From DATASD01 sp035276765 (GTDB lineage: Bacteria; Patescibacteriota; Saccharimonadia; Saccharimonadales; UBA4665), in assembly GCA_035276765.1 (NCBI GenBank), contig DATELH010000002.1, forward strand, positions 310,001-374,000: a stretch of 64,000 nucleotides of DNA. The letters are read 5' to 3'. This document shows, piece after piece, positions 1 to 7,939 of the stretch. The notes beneath the pieces are model-generated. The model did no database searches. It was not told the origin of the DNA and was given only the letters and a program-made list of their open reading frames with translations. Made by a program: the position numbers and the translations under genes. Within the stretch, counting starts at the first letter, position 1, and every line of letters begins with the position of its first letter.

Positions 1-2
1 GC

Positions 3-755
3 CAAGCACGTTGCCAACGCGCCCTTATGGCCGCATTCCTAGCCGGACACCATAGCGGAGAGCCCACAAAATATATCGCAACTATAAACCCCGAGGACCC
101 AGTATCGGCGCATATCGTGCCGATTGAAGTGGCCGACATAAGATATGCCACACGCTTCAATCTCCCAGCCGCACTACCGGCGCTCAAAGCAAAGGCCGTC
201 AAAAACACAGCTCCTATAGGTGCCGCGCCGCATCCGAAATCGCCCCGCTGGATTGGCAGCTCGCCTGACACAACCCACTCTGCCGAACGCTATGCAAAGC
301 TATGGCAACTGCACAGCGCACTCGAAATTGGCAACTATCCACTTATGAGCGACACGGTCAATCCTCACCAAATAGCCAGGGTTGCGGGCGACTCCGGAAC
401 CGGCAAGACTGATTTGGTCGCCACCTACGCCCAACTTTTCGGTGCGCAATACCAAGGTGGCGTTTACTGGACCAGCTTGCAAAATTGCCCGCCGACCTAC
501 CTTTCTGTGTATCGCCAATATATTCAGGAACTGCGCCGCATAAGTACAGAGATTGACCTGCCCGCCACGCCACCTTCAAGAGACCAATTACTTGGACACC
601 TCGCTCATTACTTGAGTCTCCAAGAAGCCCCAAGTTTGTGGATTGTAGACGACATGCCGGAAAACCTCGACGAACATATTATTGCCGACGGGTTGTTCGT
701 CCCTGAGCCGCGCTTGCATACGATTTTAATAAGTAACCAACGCTGCCGAGCGTGA
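3..755 (+). CDS. Truncated NB-ARC (STAND) ATPase, open at left edge
   Basis: Front part of a STAND/NB-ARC signalling ATPase. The frame is open from base 3, so the protein probably starts outside the window; the first ATG inside is at 27. Counted from that ATG, residues 120-128 are a Walker A loop (AGDSGTGKT), 144-148 the GGVYW strand typical of NB-ARC proteins, 204-210 a Walker B-like LWIVDDM, and 230-238 HTILISNQR, which matches the RNBS-B strand. The frame stops four residues later, so the rest of the NB-ARC domain and any repeat domain are missing. The last 77 bases overlap the convergent Lnt-like gene, suggesting a deletion junction. The segment before residue 45 (HIVPIEVADI) could be the end of a TIR-like domain, but this is weak. 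Probably a decayed defence or signalling gene. Confidence 0.6.
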   Translation, partial: QARCQRALMAAFLAGHHSGEPTKYIATINPEDPVSAHIVPIEVADIRYATRFNLPAALPALKAKAVKNTAPIGAAPHPKSPRWIGSSPDTTHSAERYAKLWQLHSALEIGNYPLMSDTVNPHQIARVAGDSGTGKTDLVATYAQLFGAQYQGGVYWTSLQNCPPTYLSVYRQYIQELRRISTEIDLPATPPSRDQLLGHLAHYLSLQEAPSLWIVDDMPENLDEHIIADGLFVPEPRLHTILISNQRCRA

Positions 756-2151
756 ACGCGATACTGACGTAGGCGAGCCAGTCGCCCACTTTAGTGTAAA
801 GAGTGGGTGGTGTTTCATTTGGGACATCCGCCACAATGTCGCTTGCTATATTTTCGCGGGCAGCGTGCTCGGCCAAAACGCGCCCCTGGGCATCGCTAAT
901 CGTCAATTGGCCGTCGCGGCCAGTGCGCACAATTGCCATGCCATCCTCGACACCACGAGTGATTGCGATGCGGCTGTGCAGCCAGCCGTCGTTGTTAAAG
1001 TCCCAGGCCGGCGCAAGGAGTACCGAAGCACCCGCTTGGCGATACGAACGGGCGAACGCCTGAAAGTCAAGATCTTTGCAAATGATAACACCTTGCGTAT
1101 CATTGGTGCCGGGAACAAAAGCCAGTTTGTCGCCCTTATCGAAATCACCCTCTAAGCCCGGTATGAGGTGCTGCTTGACATACGTCGTCTCACCTTGATT
1201 TGGCGTTATCACAATTGCACGGTTTTCGTAGGTTTCGGGAGCAGTTTGCACCATGACACCAACGACAGCGGTGATGTCGTATTGGCGCGACGTTGCCGCG
1301 AGCGGAGCAGTAATATCGGCAAGTTGCTTTTGGTCGGCGCGCAAACCCTTCTCCGAAAAAACCACGGCGTGCACATGTTGTGCAGCCAACCGCTGCATAT
1401 ATTTTTGGTAGCCGGCAAGGACGTCTTTGCCAGCCGGCGTGCCAATTTCTACCTCGTCCGAGGGCTCGGCCGCCACAGCGGTCGCAAGCCGAAGTTTGGG
1501 GCTCACATTTGTTTGGTGCAGCCGCGCCGCGCCGAATATGCCAACGACCGCAGCGACGCCAACAATTGCCACGCCAATTTTAATCCGCGAGCGAAACGTT
1601 GCGTCCGGCAACGCCATACCCGCAAGAGCGGCCGGGAAAGCCGTAAGCAAGAACGACAAACCCCACACACCAGTGATCGAGACTATTTGCAACAATGGTA
1701 ACACAGAGCTCTGCGAATAACCCAAACTCCACCACGCCCCGTGCGGTGCAAGAATAGTCAGCAAATATTCACCAGCCACCCACGCGCTCGCAACAGCGAG
1801 TACGGCAAGCAGCGGCTGCCGTCGGACAAAGAACAATCTCCCAAGCAACACGGCGCCAGCCATCACGGCGGCAAGATAGGCGATTAAAGTTACGAGCAAT
1901 GCTGGCGGCATTTGCAGCGTGCCTGCAAAATATATCGCCACACCAATCTGGCCGAGCACACCCGCAATTACCGACAAGACCGCCGTTCGTCTAGCAGAAA
2001 TACGCGGCGCTACAACAAGCAGCGGCAACAGAATAAACCAAGTCAAAAATGGCAACGGATGCAGTCCAAAGCCGAGGTAAAAGAGTACCGCCGATATAAT
2101 CGCAGCGCCATCCGCTGCTCGCAGTTGAAATTTTGTTTTCTGTTTTTTCAT
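679..2151 (-). CDS. Lnt-like membrane carbon-nitrogen hydrolase (apolipoprotein N-acyltransferase family)
   Basis: Predicted membrane enzyme of 490 aa with the apolipoprotein N-acyltransferase layout: about seven hydrophobic segments in residues 15-210, then an extracellular nitrilase-type domain and a final membrane segment near residues 460-480. The nitrilase triad is visible as Glu267 (VVFSEKG), Lys326 (YVKQHLIPG) and Cys358 (VIICKDLDF). Lnt transfers a third acyl chain to the N-terminal cysteine of lipoproteins; at least one lipoprotein is encoded nearby (9378). The start at 2151 follows AAGGCTCCC and lies 19 nt after the TetR-type gene, so the two are probably co-transcribed. The Cys context (CKD rather than CYE) resembles actinobacterial members, so an altered substrate is possible. 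Its 3' end overlaps the truncated NB-ARC gene. Confidence 0.72.
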   Translation of the reverse strand: MKKQKTKFQLRAADGAAIISAVLFYLGFGLHPLPFLTWFILLPLLVVAPRISARRTAVLSVIAGVLGQIGVAIYFAGTLQMPPALLVTLIAYLAAVMAGAVLLGRLFFVRRQPLLAVLAVASAWVAGEYLLTILAPHGAWWSLGYSQSSVLPLLQIVSITGVWGLSFLLTAFPAALAGMALPDATFRSRIKIGVAIVGVAAVVGIFGAARLHQTNVSPKLRLATAVAAEPSDEVEIGTPAGKDVLAGYQKYMQRLAAQHVHAVVFSEKGLRADQKQLADITAPLAATSRQYDITAVVGVMVQTAPETYENRAIVITPNQGETTYVKQHLIPGLEGDFDKGDKLAFVPGTNDTQGVIICKDLDFQAFARSYRQAGASVLLAPAWDFNNDGWLHSRIAITRGVEDGMAIVRTGRDGQLTISDAQGRVLAEHAARENIASDIVADVPNETPPTLYTKVGDWLAYVSIAFTLGSVGYLLKSYASAAQGRTTRRQ

Positions 2152-2170
2152 GGGAGCCTTCCTAATGTTT

Positions 2171-2749
2171 TTATGTAATGACTTTGTAAGCGCTGATAGC
2201 GCGGGTAAATGCTTGCTGGCAAAATGTACGGAACTGGGAATCGGCCATCCGTATACGGCCCCCTTGGTGTAAAGCGGCCAGACCATGCAACTGACCAGCC
2301 AAGGCCAAGGCTATTTCCTGGGTGCTGCCGCCGGCCAATTGATTGACTGCTATGCCTTTTTGGACGGCACTAATGACAACGCTCAGCGTTGGTGATTCGT
2401 CTCCAGAAGCGGGGTCGGAAACAATACGGGCTTGAGCTCGCGGCTTTATAAACATAAGTTGGTATATGTGAGGATGTTTGAGGTAAAAACGTACCAGATC
2501 ATCACCGATAAAAAGAAGGGTTTTCTTGTAGTCGTTGCCCGCAGCGTATGCCTTCCAGCGTACGCCCAACTCTGAAAAATAGCGATTTGCGATTGCGTCC
2601 AGAAGGGCATCGCGACTCGCGTAGTGGCGGTAAAGCGCCATGGGCGTAACGTTGATTTCGTTTGCCAGTTGGCGCATCGACAACGCGTCCGCACCGTCGC
2701 GTTCAACCCGCAGGGCAGCTTTGTCAAAGATCATCTGGCTGGTTTGCAT
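2171..2749 (-). CDS. TetR/AcrR family transcriptional regulator
   Basis: 192-aa one-component regulator. Residues 1-55 form the TetR helix-turn-helix: a helix around FDKAALRVERDG, then LSMRQLANEINVTPMALYRHYASRD with the usual YRHY recognition-helix end. The rest is an all-helical ligand-binding and dimerisation domain. The ATG at 2749 directly abuts a 15-bp palindrome (2750-2764) that overlaps the predicted -10 region, so the gene is probably autorepressed and transcribed without a leader. An internal ATG at 2734 is a possible alternative start but has no ribosome binding site. It lies just upstream of the Lnt-like gene on the same strand, which is the likely co-regulated target. Confidence 0.85.
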   Translation of the reverse strand: MQTSQMIFDKAALRVERDGADALSMRQLANEINVTPMALYRHYASRDALLDAIANRYFSELGVRWKAYAAGNDYKKTLLFIGDDLVRFYLKHPHIYQLMFIKPRAQARIVSDPASGDESPTLSVVISAVQKGIAVNQLAGGSTQEIALALAGQLHGLAALHQGGRIRMADSQFRTFCQQAFTRAISAYKVIT

Positions 2750-2764
2750 GTATACACTGTATAC
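2750..2764 (-). promoter_or_regulatory. Operator palindrome of the TetR gene
   Basis: Perfect 7-bp inverted repeat around one central base: GTATACA-C-TGTATAC. It touches the start codon of the TetR gene. On the minus strand it contains TACAGT, a -10-like hexamer ending 6 nt before the ATG, the same spacing as other promoters here. A bound repressor would cover the promoter. Confidence 0.6.
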
Positions 2765-2834
2765 TAAGCAAGGTTCGGCCCGCTGTCAAGGCCATCTCAA
2801 ACCATTCGATAAATCCCACCAAGCTTAATTAACT

Positions 2835-2863
2835 TTGTATTTACCGTAAATTTAGTTTATAAT
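2835..2863 (+). promoter_or_regulatory. Sigma70-type promoter of kinase-like gene
   Basis: TTGTAT (2835-2840), 17-bp spacer, TATAAT (2858-2863) in an AT-rich intergenic stretch. The start would be near 2870, giving a leader of about 26 nt before the ATG at 2896 with no clear Shine-Dalgarno sequence. Confidence 0.55.
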
Positions 2864-2895
2864 ATATCGTAAGTATCACTTGGTTTTTGTTTTGT

Positions 2896-4044
2896 ATGTC
2901 AACTGAAGATTTGCAGAGAGGTATCGCCGGTGCGGGTGAGAAGATCAATACCGGAGTTATGGCTGCGCTTATTCAGGCACAGTCAGCTTTGGGCGAGTCT
3001 CAAGCAATTATCAATGCCGTGGGCCAAGGCACCGGTTCGCCAGAAATGCAACAAGTCGCCAGGAGTTTAGAAGAGGCTCGTTCGCAGATAAAAAATACTA
3101 TGGACAGTCTGGCGCAGTATCCGGATACTATCAATCCTTATCTGGGACGTCTGGGCTTGGCACAGATCAGCGCAATAGCCGCGCCAGAAATGTCTGACGC
3201 GCCGATCATACCTGCCGATACATATCGTCTTGAGCAGCCCGAAGAGGAAATGTCTGAAGCGGTAATGCACGAAACTTCAGATTTTGACACCTCAAACTAT
3301 GAAGCACAGATTGCCGATATCGACCAAAAACTTGATGATGGGGTTAGCCCTGAAGCCATTGAAGGATACATTGCTACTGGCGGCACTTGCTATGTATATC
3401 GTGATTCCGAGACGGGCGCTATCATAAAATTACCTCGAGTCGTCATAGAAGTAGAGGAGGACGATGGCCAAGGTGATTTTACATATTATGATGAAGCTCC
3501 ACCCGCAGGAACAGTTAATACATATAAGGAAGCCCTCGAAAGGGGAGAGGGCGTACCGGGCTTAGAACAGATTGTCGGCACTATCGACGACCAAGGTCGT
3601 GATGGAGCGGGAGCTATTATATGCAAGGAAGCTCCAGGCAAGACATTTTCCCGAGTTTCCTCGGAAGAAAGACGCCATATTCCAAAAGAGCATTATGACA
3701 ATTTAATGGAAACACTCGAGGCCATGTCTCAACATGATCTTGTCATCGACAACGATCCCGACAATTTAATGTACGATCCGCAAGCGGGATTTACAGTTAT
3801 AGACTATCAAACGCGGGTACATCGTCGTGACGAAGCCCGCAAATATGATATTGATAGTGAGCTGGAGCGACCCGTAAGCGGAGCGCAGTTGACCGAATGG
3901 ATTAGTAAAATTACGGGCGCCCTGTGGGGAGGTATGGATCCCAACAAAAGTCCTGAGCATTTAGACAAAATCATTCGTTCGGCATACGATAAATTTGGTC
4001 CGGAGGTTGCCGAAAAGATACGCAAGACGTGGCGAGACAAGTAA
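2896..4044 (+). CDS. Protein-kinase-fold (RIO/APH-like) protein
   Basis: 382-aa protein. Residues 1-95 are helical and Ala/Gln-rich, with no known domain seen. From about residue 160 a kinase-like fold appears: TGGTCYVYRD as the nucleotide loop, IIKLP with a candidate ATP lysine (Lys178), a catalytic loop QHDLVIDNDPDNLM (His280, Asp281, Asn290) and VIDYQ with a DFG-like metal aspartate (Asp303). This pattern is closest to RIO or aminoglycoside-phosphotransferase-like kinases rather than Hanks-type kinases. Substrate is unknown. TTG at 2887 would add three residues, but ATG at 2896 is preferred. The next gene starts 24 nt downstream from its own promoter. Base composition is more AT-rich than most of the window, so transfer is possible. 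Confidence 0.5.
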   Translation: MSTEDLQRGIAGAGEKINTGVMAALIQAQSALGESQAIINAVGQGTGSPEMQQVARSLEEARSQIKNTMDSLAQYPDTINPYLGRLGLAQISAIAAPEMSDAPIIPADTYRLEQPEEEMSEAVMHETSDFDTSNYEAQIADIDQKLDDGVSPEAIEGYIATGGTCYVYRDSETGAIIKLPRVVIEVEEDDGQGDFTYYDEAPPAGTVNTYKEALERGEGVPGLEQIVGTIDDQGRDGAGAIICKEAPGKTFSRVSSEERRHIPKEHYDNLMETLEAMSQHDLVIDNDPDNLMYDPQAGFTVIDYQTRVHRRDEARKYDIDSELERPVSGAQLTEWISKITGALWGGMDPNKSPEHLDKIIRSAYDKFGPEVAEKIRKTWRDK

Positions 4045-4068
4045 CTGTACGACTAGTATACTGTAGCA

Positions 4069-5355
4069 GTGGAACGCACACCGCCAGATCAAAATTTGGT
4101 AATCCCCATGCCGAGCCTGGCTGAACTTTCGAGCATGCTGAGCCCTATGAAGGCTTTGGCGCTTGAAGGGGCCATAGAGCATCAATCGCAGGAGTACCAG
4201 AAGACTGTGCAACAACGGGCATACGAAAATGCGCCCTCTCAGTTCGTCGCTTTTACGATACCACTCGATTCGTATTTGCCCCTGCCAGAAGCCTACGGCA
4301 GCACCATCCACATGCCGCACGAGCAAAGCGCATCTATGACCCTCGTACACCAGACGGCGATGGAAACAAAAATCGGTACCGAAAAGCTCACTACCGTTTT
4401 AACGGCGATGGTAGTTGCTCTTGCCACTAAAGACAGTGCAAAGCCGCTCGCCGACCTGGACGAAACCACCATTATGAGCATGTACCGCGAGGCCATTGGG
4501 CTGGCCAACCATACCATCATGGCGTACAAGCTGACGCCGGGCAGACACAATCACGACTTGCAGCCCGTTACCGTGACCGACCGGCCAAGCTATGTTGACA
4601 TGTTTCGGTTCGACACTACGCGTGGGCAAATCCTGGAGGCCGGCACCGTCCACATGCACCAAAACTTGGTGGCGAGCGTGCAGCGTGCACAGTCAATGAC
4701 CGGTCAGGAACATGCTGAATTTATAAAATACTTTCAAGCACTCGGCATGCAACACGACAAACCCGCGGCCAACATCCTCGCAACCATATACCAAGCTATC
4801 GACGATGTATGCGTCGGCAACTACACGTCCGGCTTGGTGCTCGCCGATACATACACAGAACATTTTATGCGCTACGCTTTATCGCAGCTCTACACCGCAG
4901 AAGGGATAGACGAGGAAGCTGCCATGGGCAAGGTAGACAGCCTGCGCACGCTGGAAAAACTAGTGGGCGGGTTGGCGACAGCGTTGAGCGTACCGCGGCC
5001 GAACCTCAAGCAAACGATCTCGTTCGAAACGTGGCGGAACGCTTGCCGCGACAAACGCAACCATATAACGCATCGTTTTACAAAACTACCGGTCGAACCG
5101 CGCGAAGCTCGAGCCGCACTGCACGAAACCATCCGCATGATCGCTACGCTTACTCGTTTTATCGTACACAAAAACACCAACCTGGCTCCGCATTTGCTGC
5201 TGTTCGAAACACCGGGTTGGTATGTTGGCTCGATCGAGGCCTACGACGCCAACGACAACAAAGCGCTTTCGCGCGTAACAGATATTATTAAGTACAAATA
5301 TCTAAAGCCCGGCGACCCGTTGCCCGAGCCGCCGCCTCAGCCAGAAGCAACATAA
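4069..5355 (+). CDS. Unknown protein with HEPN-like C-terminal motif
   Basis: 428-aa soluble, mostly helical protein not assignable to a named family. Near the C terminus, CRDKRNHITHRF (Arg330, Asn331, His335) followed by a helix with spaced hydrophobics resembles the R-N-x3-H signature of HEPN domains, which are often RNases in defence and toxin systems. This is motif-level evidence only. The protein ends in a proline-rich tail. The GTG at 4069 is preferred because TATACT (4057-4062) ends exactly 6 nt upstream with GAGACA at 4034-4039, which predicts a leaderless message; there is no Shine-Dalgarno sequence. It follows the kinase-like gene in an accessory stretch. Confidence 0.45.
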   Translation: MERTPPDQNLVIPMPSLAELSSMLSPMKALALEGAIEHQSQEYQKTVQQRAYENAPSQFVAFTIPLDSYLPLPEAYGSTIHMPHEQSASMTLVHQTAMETKIGTEKLTTVLTAMVVALATKDSAKPLADLDETTIMSMYREAIGLANHTIMAYKLTPGRHNHDLQPVTVTDRPSYVDMFRFDTTRGQILEAGTVHMHQNLVASVQRAQSMTGQEHAEFIKYFQALGMQHDKPAANILATIYQAIDDVCVGNYTSGLVLADTYTEHFMRYALSQLYTAEGIDEEAAMGKVDSLRTLEKLVGGLATALSVPRPNLKQTISFETWRNACRDKRNHITHRFTKLPVEPREARAALHETIRMIATLTRFIVHKNTNLAPHLLLFETPGWYVGSIEAYDANDNKALSRVTDIIKYKYLKPGDPLPEPPPQPEAT

Positions 5356-5395
5356 GTACGGTACCCGCCAGGCAACTCTGTGATATATTTTAGTC

Positions 5396-5971
5396 ATGTC
5401 TGACGCTCACAAAAATCTGCCACCGAAAGAAAATTCATCAGGCGAAACGCATAAACGCTCGTTCAATTGGAGCAAAATAGGTGGCATTGCCGGCATTGTT
5501 GGCGCTGTCGCGGCTTGCCTGGCGCTGTATCCGCTCGTTGTCAAAGATCCCCAGCCGCCAAAAACCGAACAACATCTGATGTTCGACGGCCCAATCGCCC
5601 GGATTGCCACCAACGAAAAAGCCTGGGATGAACGGGGCTTTGAGCCGAACGAGATGAACTCCATGTCGAGCGAAATTACCTACCGGTACGCCGGGCACTA
5701 CTCCGACCCCATAAATGGCGACCACAACCCCAACAACGAAATGTGCGCCATAAAATTGCGGGCAAACCCTTCGGCAACTTTTCCATATGCAGGCGATAGC
5801 GGCTTTGTGTACCTTCAGCCTGGCAATCCGAAACATACACACGGCACAACACTTTACAACCCCACGCTTGAAACCATTTACCAGACACGGCTCGACTACG
5901 ACGACCCTATACCCCAAGAATGTTACCCCGGCAACATGAAATTTCCGCACGACTTTCGGGAATATTCATAG
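5396..5971 (+). CDS. Hypothetical membrane-anchored protein
   Basis: 191-aa protein of unknown function. Residues 1-25 are polar and positively charged, 28-50 form one hydrophobic segment (IGGIAGIVGAVAACLALYPL), and the rest is a polar domain likely outside the cell, containing two cysteines (Cys139 and Cys179 approximately) that could form a disulfide. It is probably a type II anchored surface protein. An extended -10 (TGATATATT, 5381-5389) ends 6 nt before the ATG, so a leaderless mRNA is predicted. No homologous family is recognised. Confidence 0.5.
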   Translation: MSDAHKNLPPKENSSGETHKRSFNWSKIGGIAGIVGAVAACLALYPLVVKDPQPPKTEQHLMFDGPIARIATNEKAWDERGFEPNEMNSMSSEITYRYAGHYSDPINGDHNPNNEMCAIKLRANPSATFPYAGDSGFVYLQPGNPKHTHGTTLYNPTLETIYQTRLDYDDPIPQECYPGNMKFPHDFREYS

Positions 5972-5987
5972 GCCGTGCAGGATAATA

Positions 5988-6015
5988 TTGACAAAGTGTA
6001 GTTTGGTGGTAAAAT
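5988..6015 (+). promoter_or_regulatory. Promoter of gene at 6025
   Basis: TTGACA (5988-5993), 16-bp spacer, TAAAAT (6010-6015) preceded by TGG (extended -10). Transcription would begin about 2-4 nt before the ATG at 6025, so the message is almost leaderless. Confidence 0.6.
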
Positions 6016-6024
6016 ATGCTAATC

Positions 6025-7143
6025 ATGGAGCTTGGGAAATTCGTACCTCAAGACACGCTGGAAACGGCATACGCGCGCGGCCAGCTTCGGTTTGACCTGC
6101 AGAACAACCCCGCCGAAATGCGACCTAGAGACGCGATAGGCTACGATGAATGTGTTCAAGTATACGAGGAAGCGCAGAATGAACACGCGACAACCAGCCA
6201 GCAGTTTATCGGAGCGCTGGCCGATGCTCAAGTAGTAACAGGTAACACCCCTGGCAAGGGCACCACTTCCTGCTACACTTCATGGCATTACGGCGAGCAT
6301 GCTATTGACGATGACGCACTCCTACCGGTCGCATACAAGATTGAAGCGGTTGTTGCAAACGGAAGGCTGATCCAGACTGGCTACAATGCTCCGATAACGG
6401 TGAGTACGTATCCTCTGCACAAGCCTACGCATGCTAACTTTGATTCCACGACAGTGACATTTTTGACCGGAAGAAAGTCAGACCTATGTTTTTCCGAATC
6501 AGACAAGCTGACGTCGACCATGCAAGAGAGTGAGGTGCAACAGCGCAGTTTCGAGGAAGTGGTACGGGATGCGTACCAAAAAGTTCGTGAGGCAGCGCTT
6601 GATACGGCGCTACAAGACTGGGCAGATCAGCTTGTTGAGCAACCGGGCGTAGAGCTTGCAAAAGTGCATGCGCAGGGTCAGCCAGCCTATAAAATCAAAG
6701 AGTGGCGCGCAATCTTCGACGCCCTTAACGTCGAACGCGGAGAAACAGTCTTTGGCCTGGAAAGTCACGAAAAACTGGCTAGCTTTATGCTAAAAAAGAT
6801 GAACGACCAGGCTGAGGCGCTGGATTCGTTAAAACACGCATTGTCCAGTGTCGGGCTGCAAGGCTTAGGACGGTTGTTACGTCAGCAACCTAAAGATTTG
6901 AAAAAGGACTTAGCGCGGGCGAACTGGTTGCCGGAGCGGTACAACTGGACCATGACCAACATGCTGACGATCCGGAAGGATGCGACGATGGCCATCGGCA
7001 ACGCACTGCACGCTCATTTTCGCGACACCTTTATGGCCGAACTTGCCGTGGAAACGACAAAAACGCACGAACTGCGGACACTTGCGGCAAGCATCACTAA
7101 AGACACAGTCCCAATCAACGATTGCGCCCCAAAGAAGAGCTAA
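6025..7143 (+). CDS. Hypothetical protein
   Basis: 372-aa soluble protein not recognised. The N-terminal half looks mixed alpha/beta; the second half (from about residue 170) is helical and charged, with several Gln/Glu/Lys-rich helices that could be coiled coil. No signal peptide, membrane segment or catalytic motif is evident. The ATG at 6025 is favoured because the promoter places the transcript start only a few bases upstream; an in-frame ATG at 6016 would lie beside the -10 box. It is the last of four consecutive accessory genes on this strand, each with its own promoter, so they are not an obvious operon. Confidence 0.45.
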   Translation: MELGKFVPQDTLETAYARGQLRFDLQNNPAEMRPRDAIGYDECVQVYEEAQNEHATTSQQFIGALADAQVVTGNTPGKGTTSCYTSWHYGEHAIDDDALLPVAYKIEAVVANGRLIQTGYNAPITVSTYPLHKPTHANFDSTTVTFLTGRKSDLCFSESDKLTSTMQESEVQQRSFEEVVRDAYQKVREAALDTALQDWADQLVEQPGVELAKVHAQGQPAYKIKEWRAIFDALNVERGETVFGLESHEKLASFMLKKMNDQAEALDSLKHALSSVGLQGLGRLLRQQPKDLKKDLARANWLPERYNWTMTNMLTIRKDATMAIGNALHAHFRDTFMAELAVETTKTHELRTLAASITKDTVPINDCAPKKS

Positions 7144-7219
7144 TTACTGCGGCGCCGTATCAGAATTGCCTGTTTTATCTCCTTCAACAATTAAGGGTCG
7201 TGAAAGAGAATGACGCGGA

Positions 7220-7843
7220 CTATATAATCTTTTCTGTTTTGCCGTCAATCACCAAGGCTTGGGCGTCAGTAAGTGGCACGGTGGAGTAGCCGTCCGCCCT
7301 TAAGCCATTTTCGATACCCTGAATAACGGCCGTAAATTTGGGGTTGTCCATGTGTGGCACGACAACTTTTTCGGTGAAGAATAGGCCATCGTATAGTAGC
7401 TCTGGCGCGGCTTTGGGGTCGTCGGCGGTTTCAAAATGGCGCAACGTTGGCCCGGCAATGATCGCACCAGCGCTACCGCCGCCATACACCGTGCCGCTTT
7501 GCACTAAATCTTTCACGATACTTTCGACCCCTGCATCGCGTAATAACCAGCGCAAGTAGTACACGTTGCCGCCGCCAAACCACAACACGTCTTTGCTGGC
7601 CAGTTTGGTACGAAGCGCCGCCAAGTCTTTGGCGACCGTTTGCAAGTCAATGTACTCAACGCCGAAACCGTGACTTTCGATCAGCTGGCGATTGCGGAGC
7701 AGCCAATCTTTCGGACCGGCCTCAACATCGGCGGCATTTTCGATAACCGCAAGCTTAATGTCGGCGGCTTTTTTACCAACTAGTGCAATGAGCTCGGGCG
7801 CCTGCGCTTTGGAAATCGCTTGCGAAGAAAGAAATAGTTTCAT
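7220..7843 (-). CDS. Peptidase E-like (S51 family) / class I glutamine amidotransferase-like protein
   Basis: 207-aa protein of the S51 peptidase E family, which cleaves Asp-X dipeptides in E. coli. It begins MKLFLSSQ, as in family members, and has the nucleophile elbow GGGSAGAII with the catalytic serine, plus the preceding LWFGGGNVYYL strand. Length is close to the usual ~220-230 aa. The start at 7843 is chosen because TATAAT (complement of 7850-7855) ends exactly 6 nt before the ATG, predicting a leaderless transcript. Function as a cytoplasmic dipeptidase would suit an amino-acid-scavenging organism, but the substrate is not proven. It is transcribed divergently from the next gene. Confidence 0.78.
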   Translation of the reverse strand: MKLFLSSQAISKAQAPELIALVGKKAADIKLAVIENAADVEAGPKDWLLRNRQLIESHGFGVEYIDLQTVAKDLAALRTKLASKDVLWFGGGNVYYLRWLLRDAGVESIVKDLVQSGTVYGGGSAGAIIAGPTLRHFETADDPKAAPELLYDGLFFTEKVVVPHMDNPKFTAVIQGIENGLRADGYSTVPLTDAQALVIDGKTEKII

Positions 7844-7939
7844 ACTCCAATTATATCTTATGCACACACAAAATATCCCACGGCGCGCCGGTTTACGGTA
7901 TTATACATATAGATTAAAGCACGCTTAAAGAGGGGAATT

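Noticed and set aside
903..1701. Several long frames on both strands within the Lnt-like gene
   Set aside because: Low-complexity, Arg/Cys-rich translations without motifs; they shadow a gene with a clear catalytic triad and membrane pattern.
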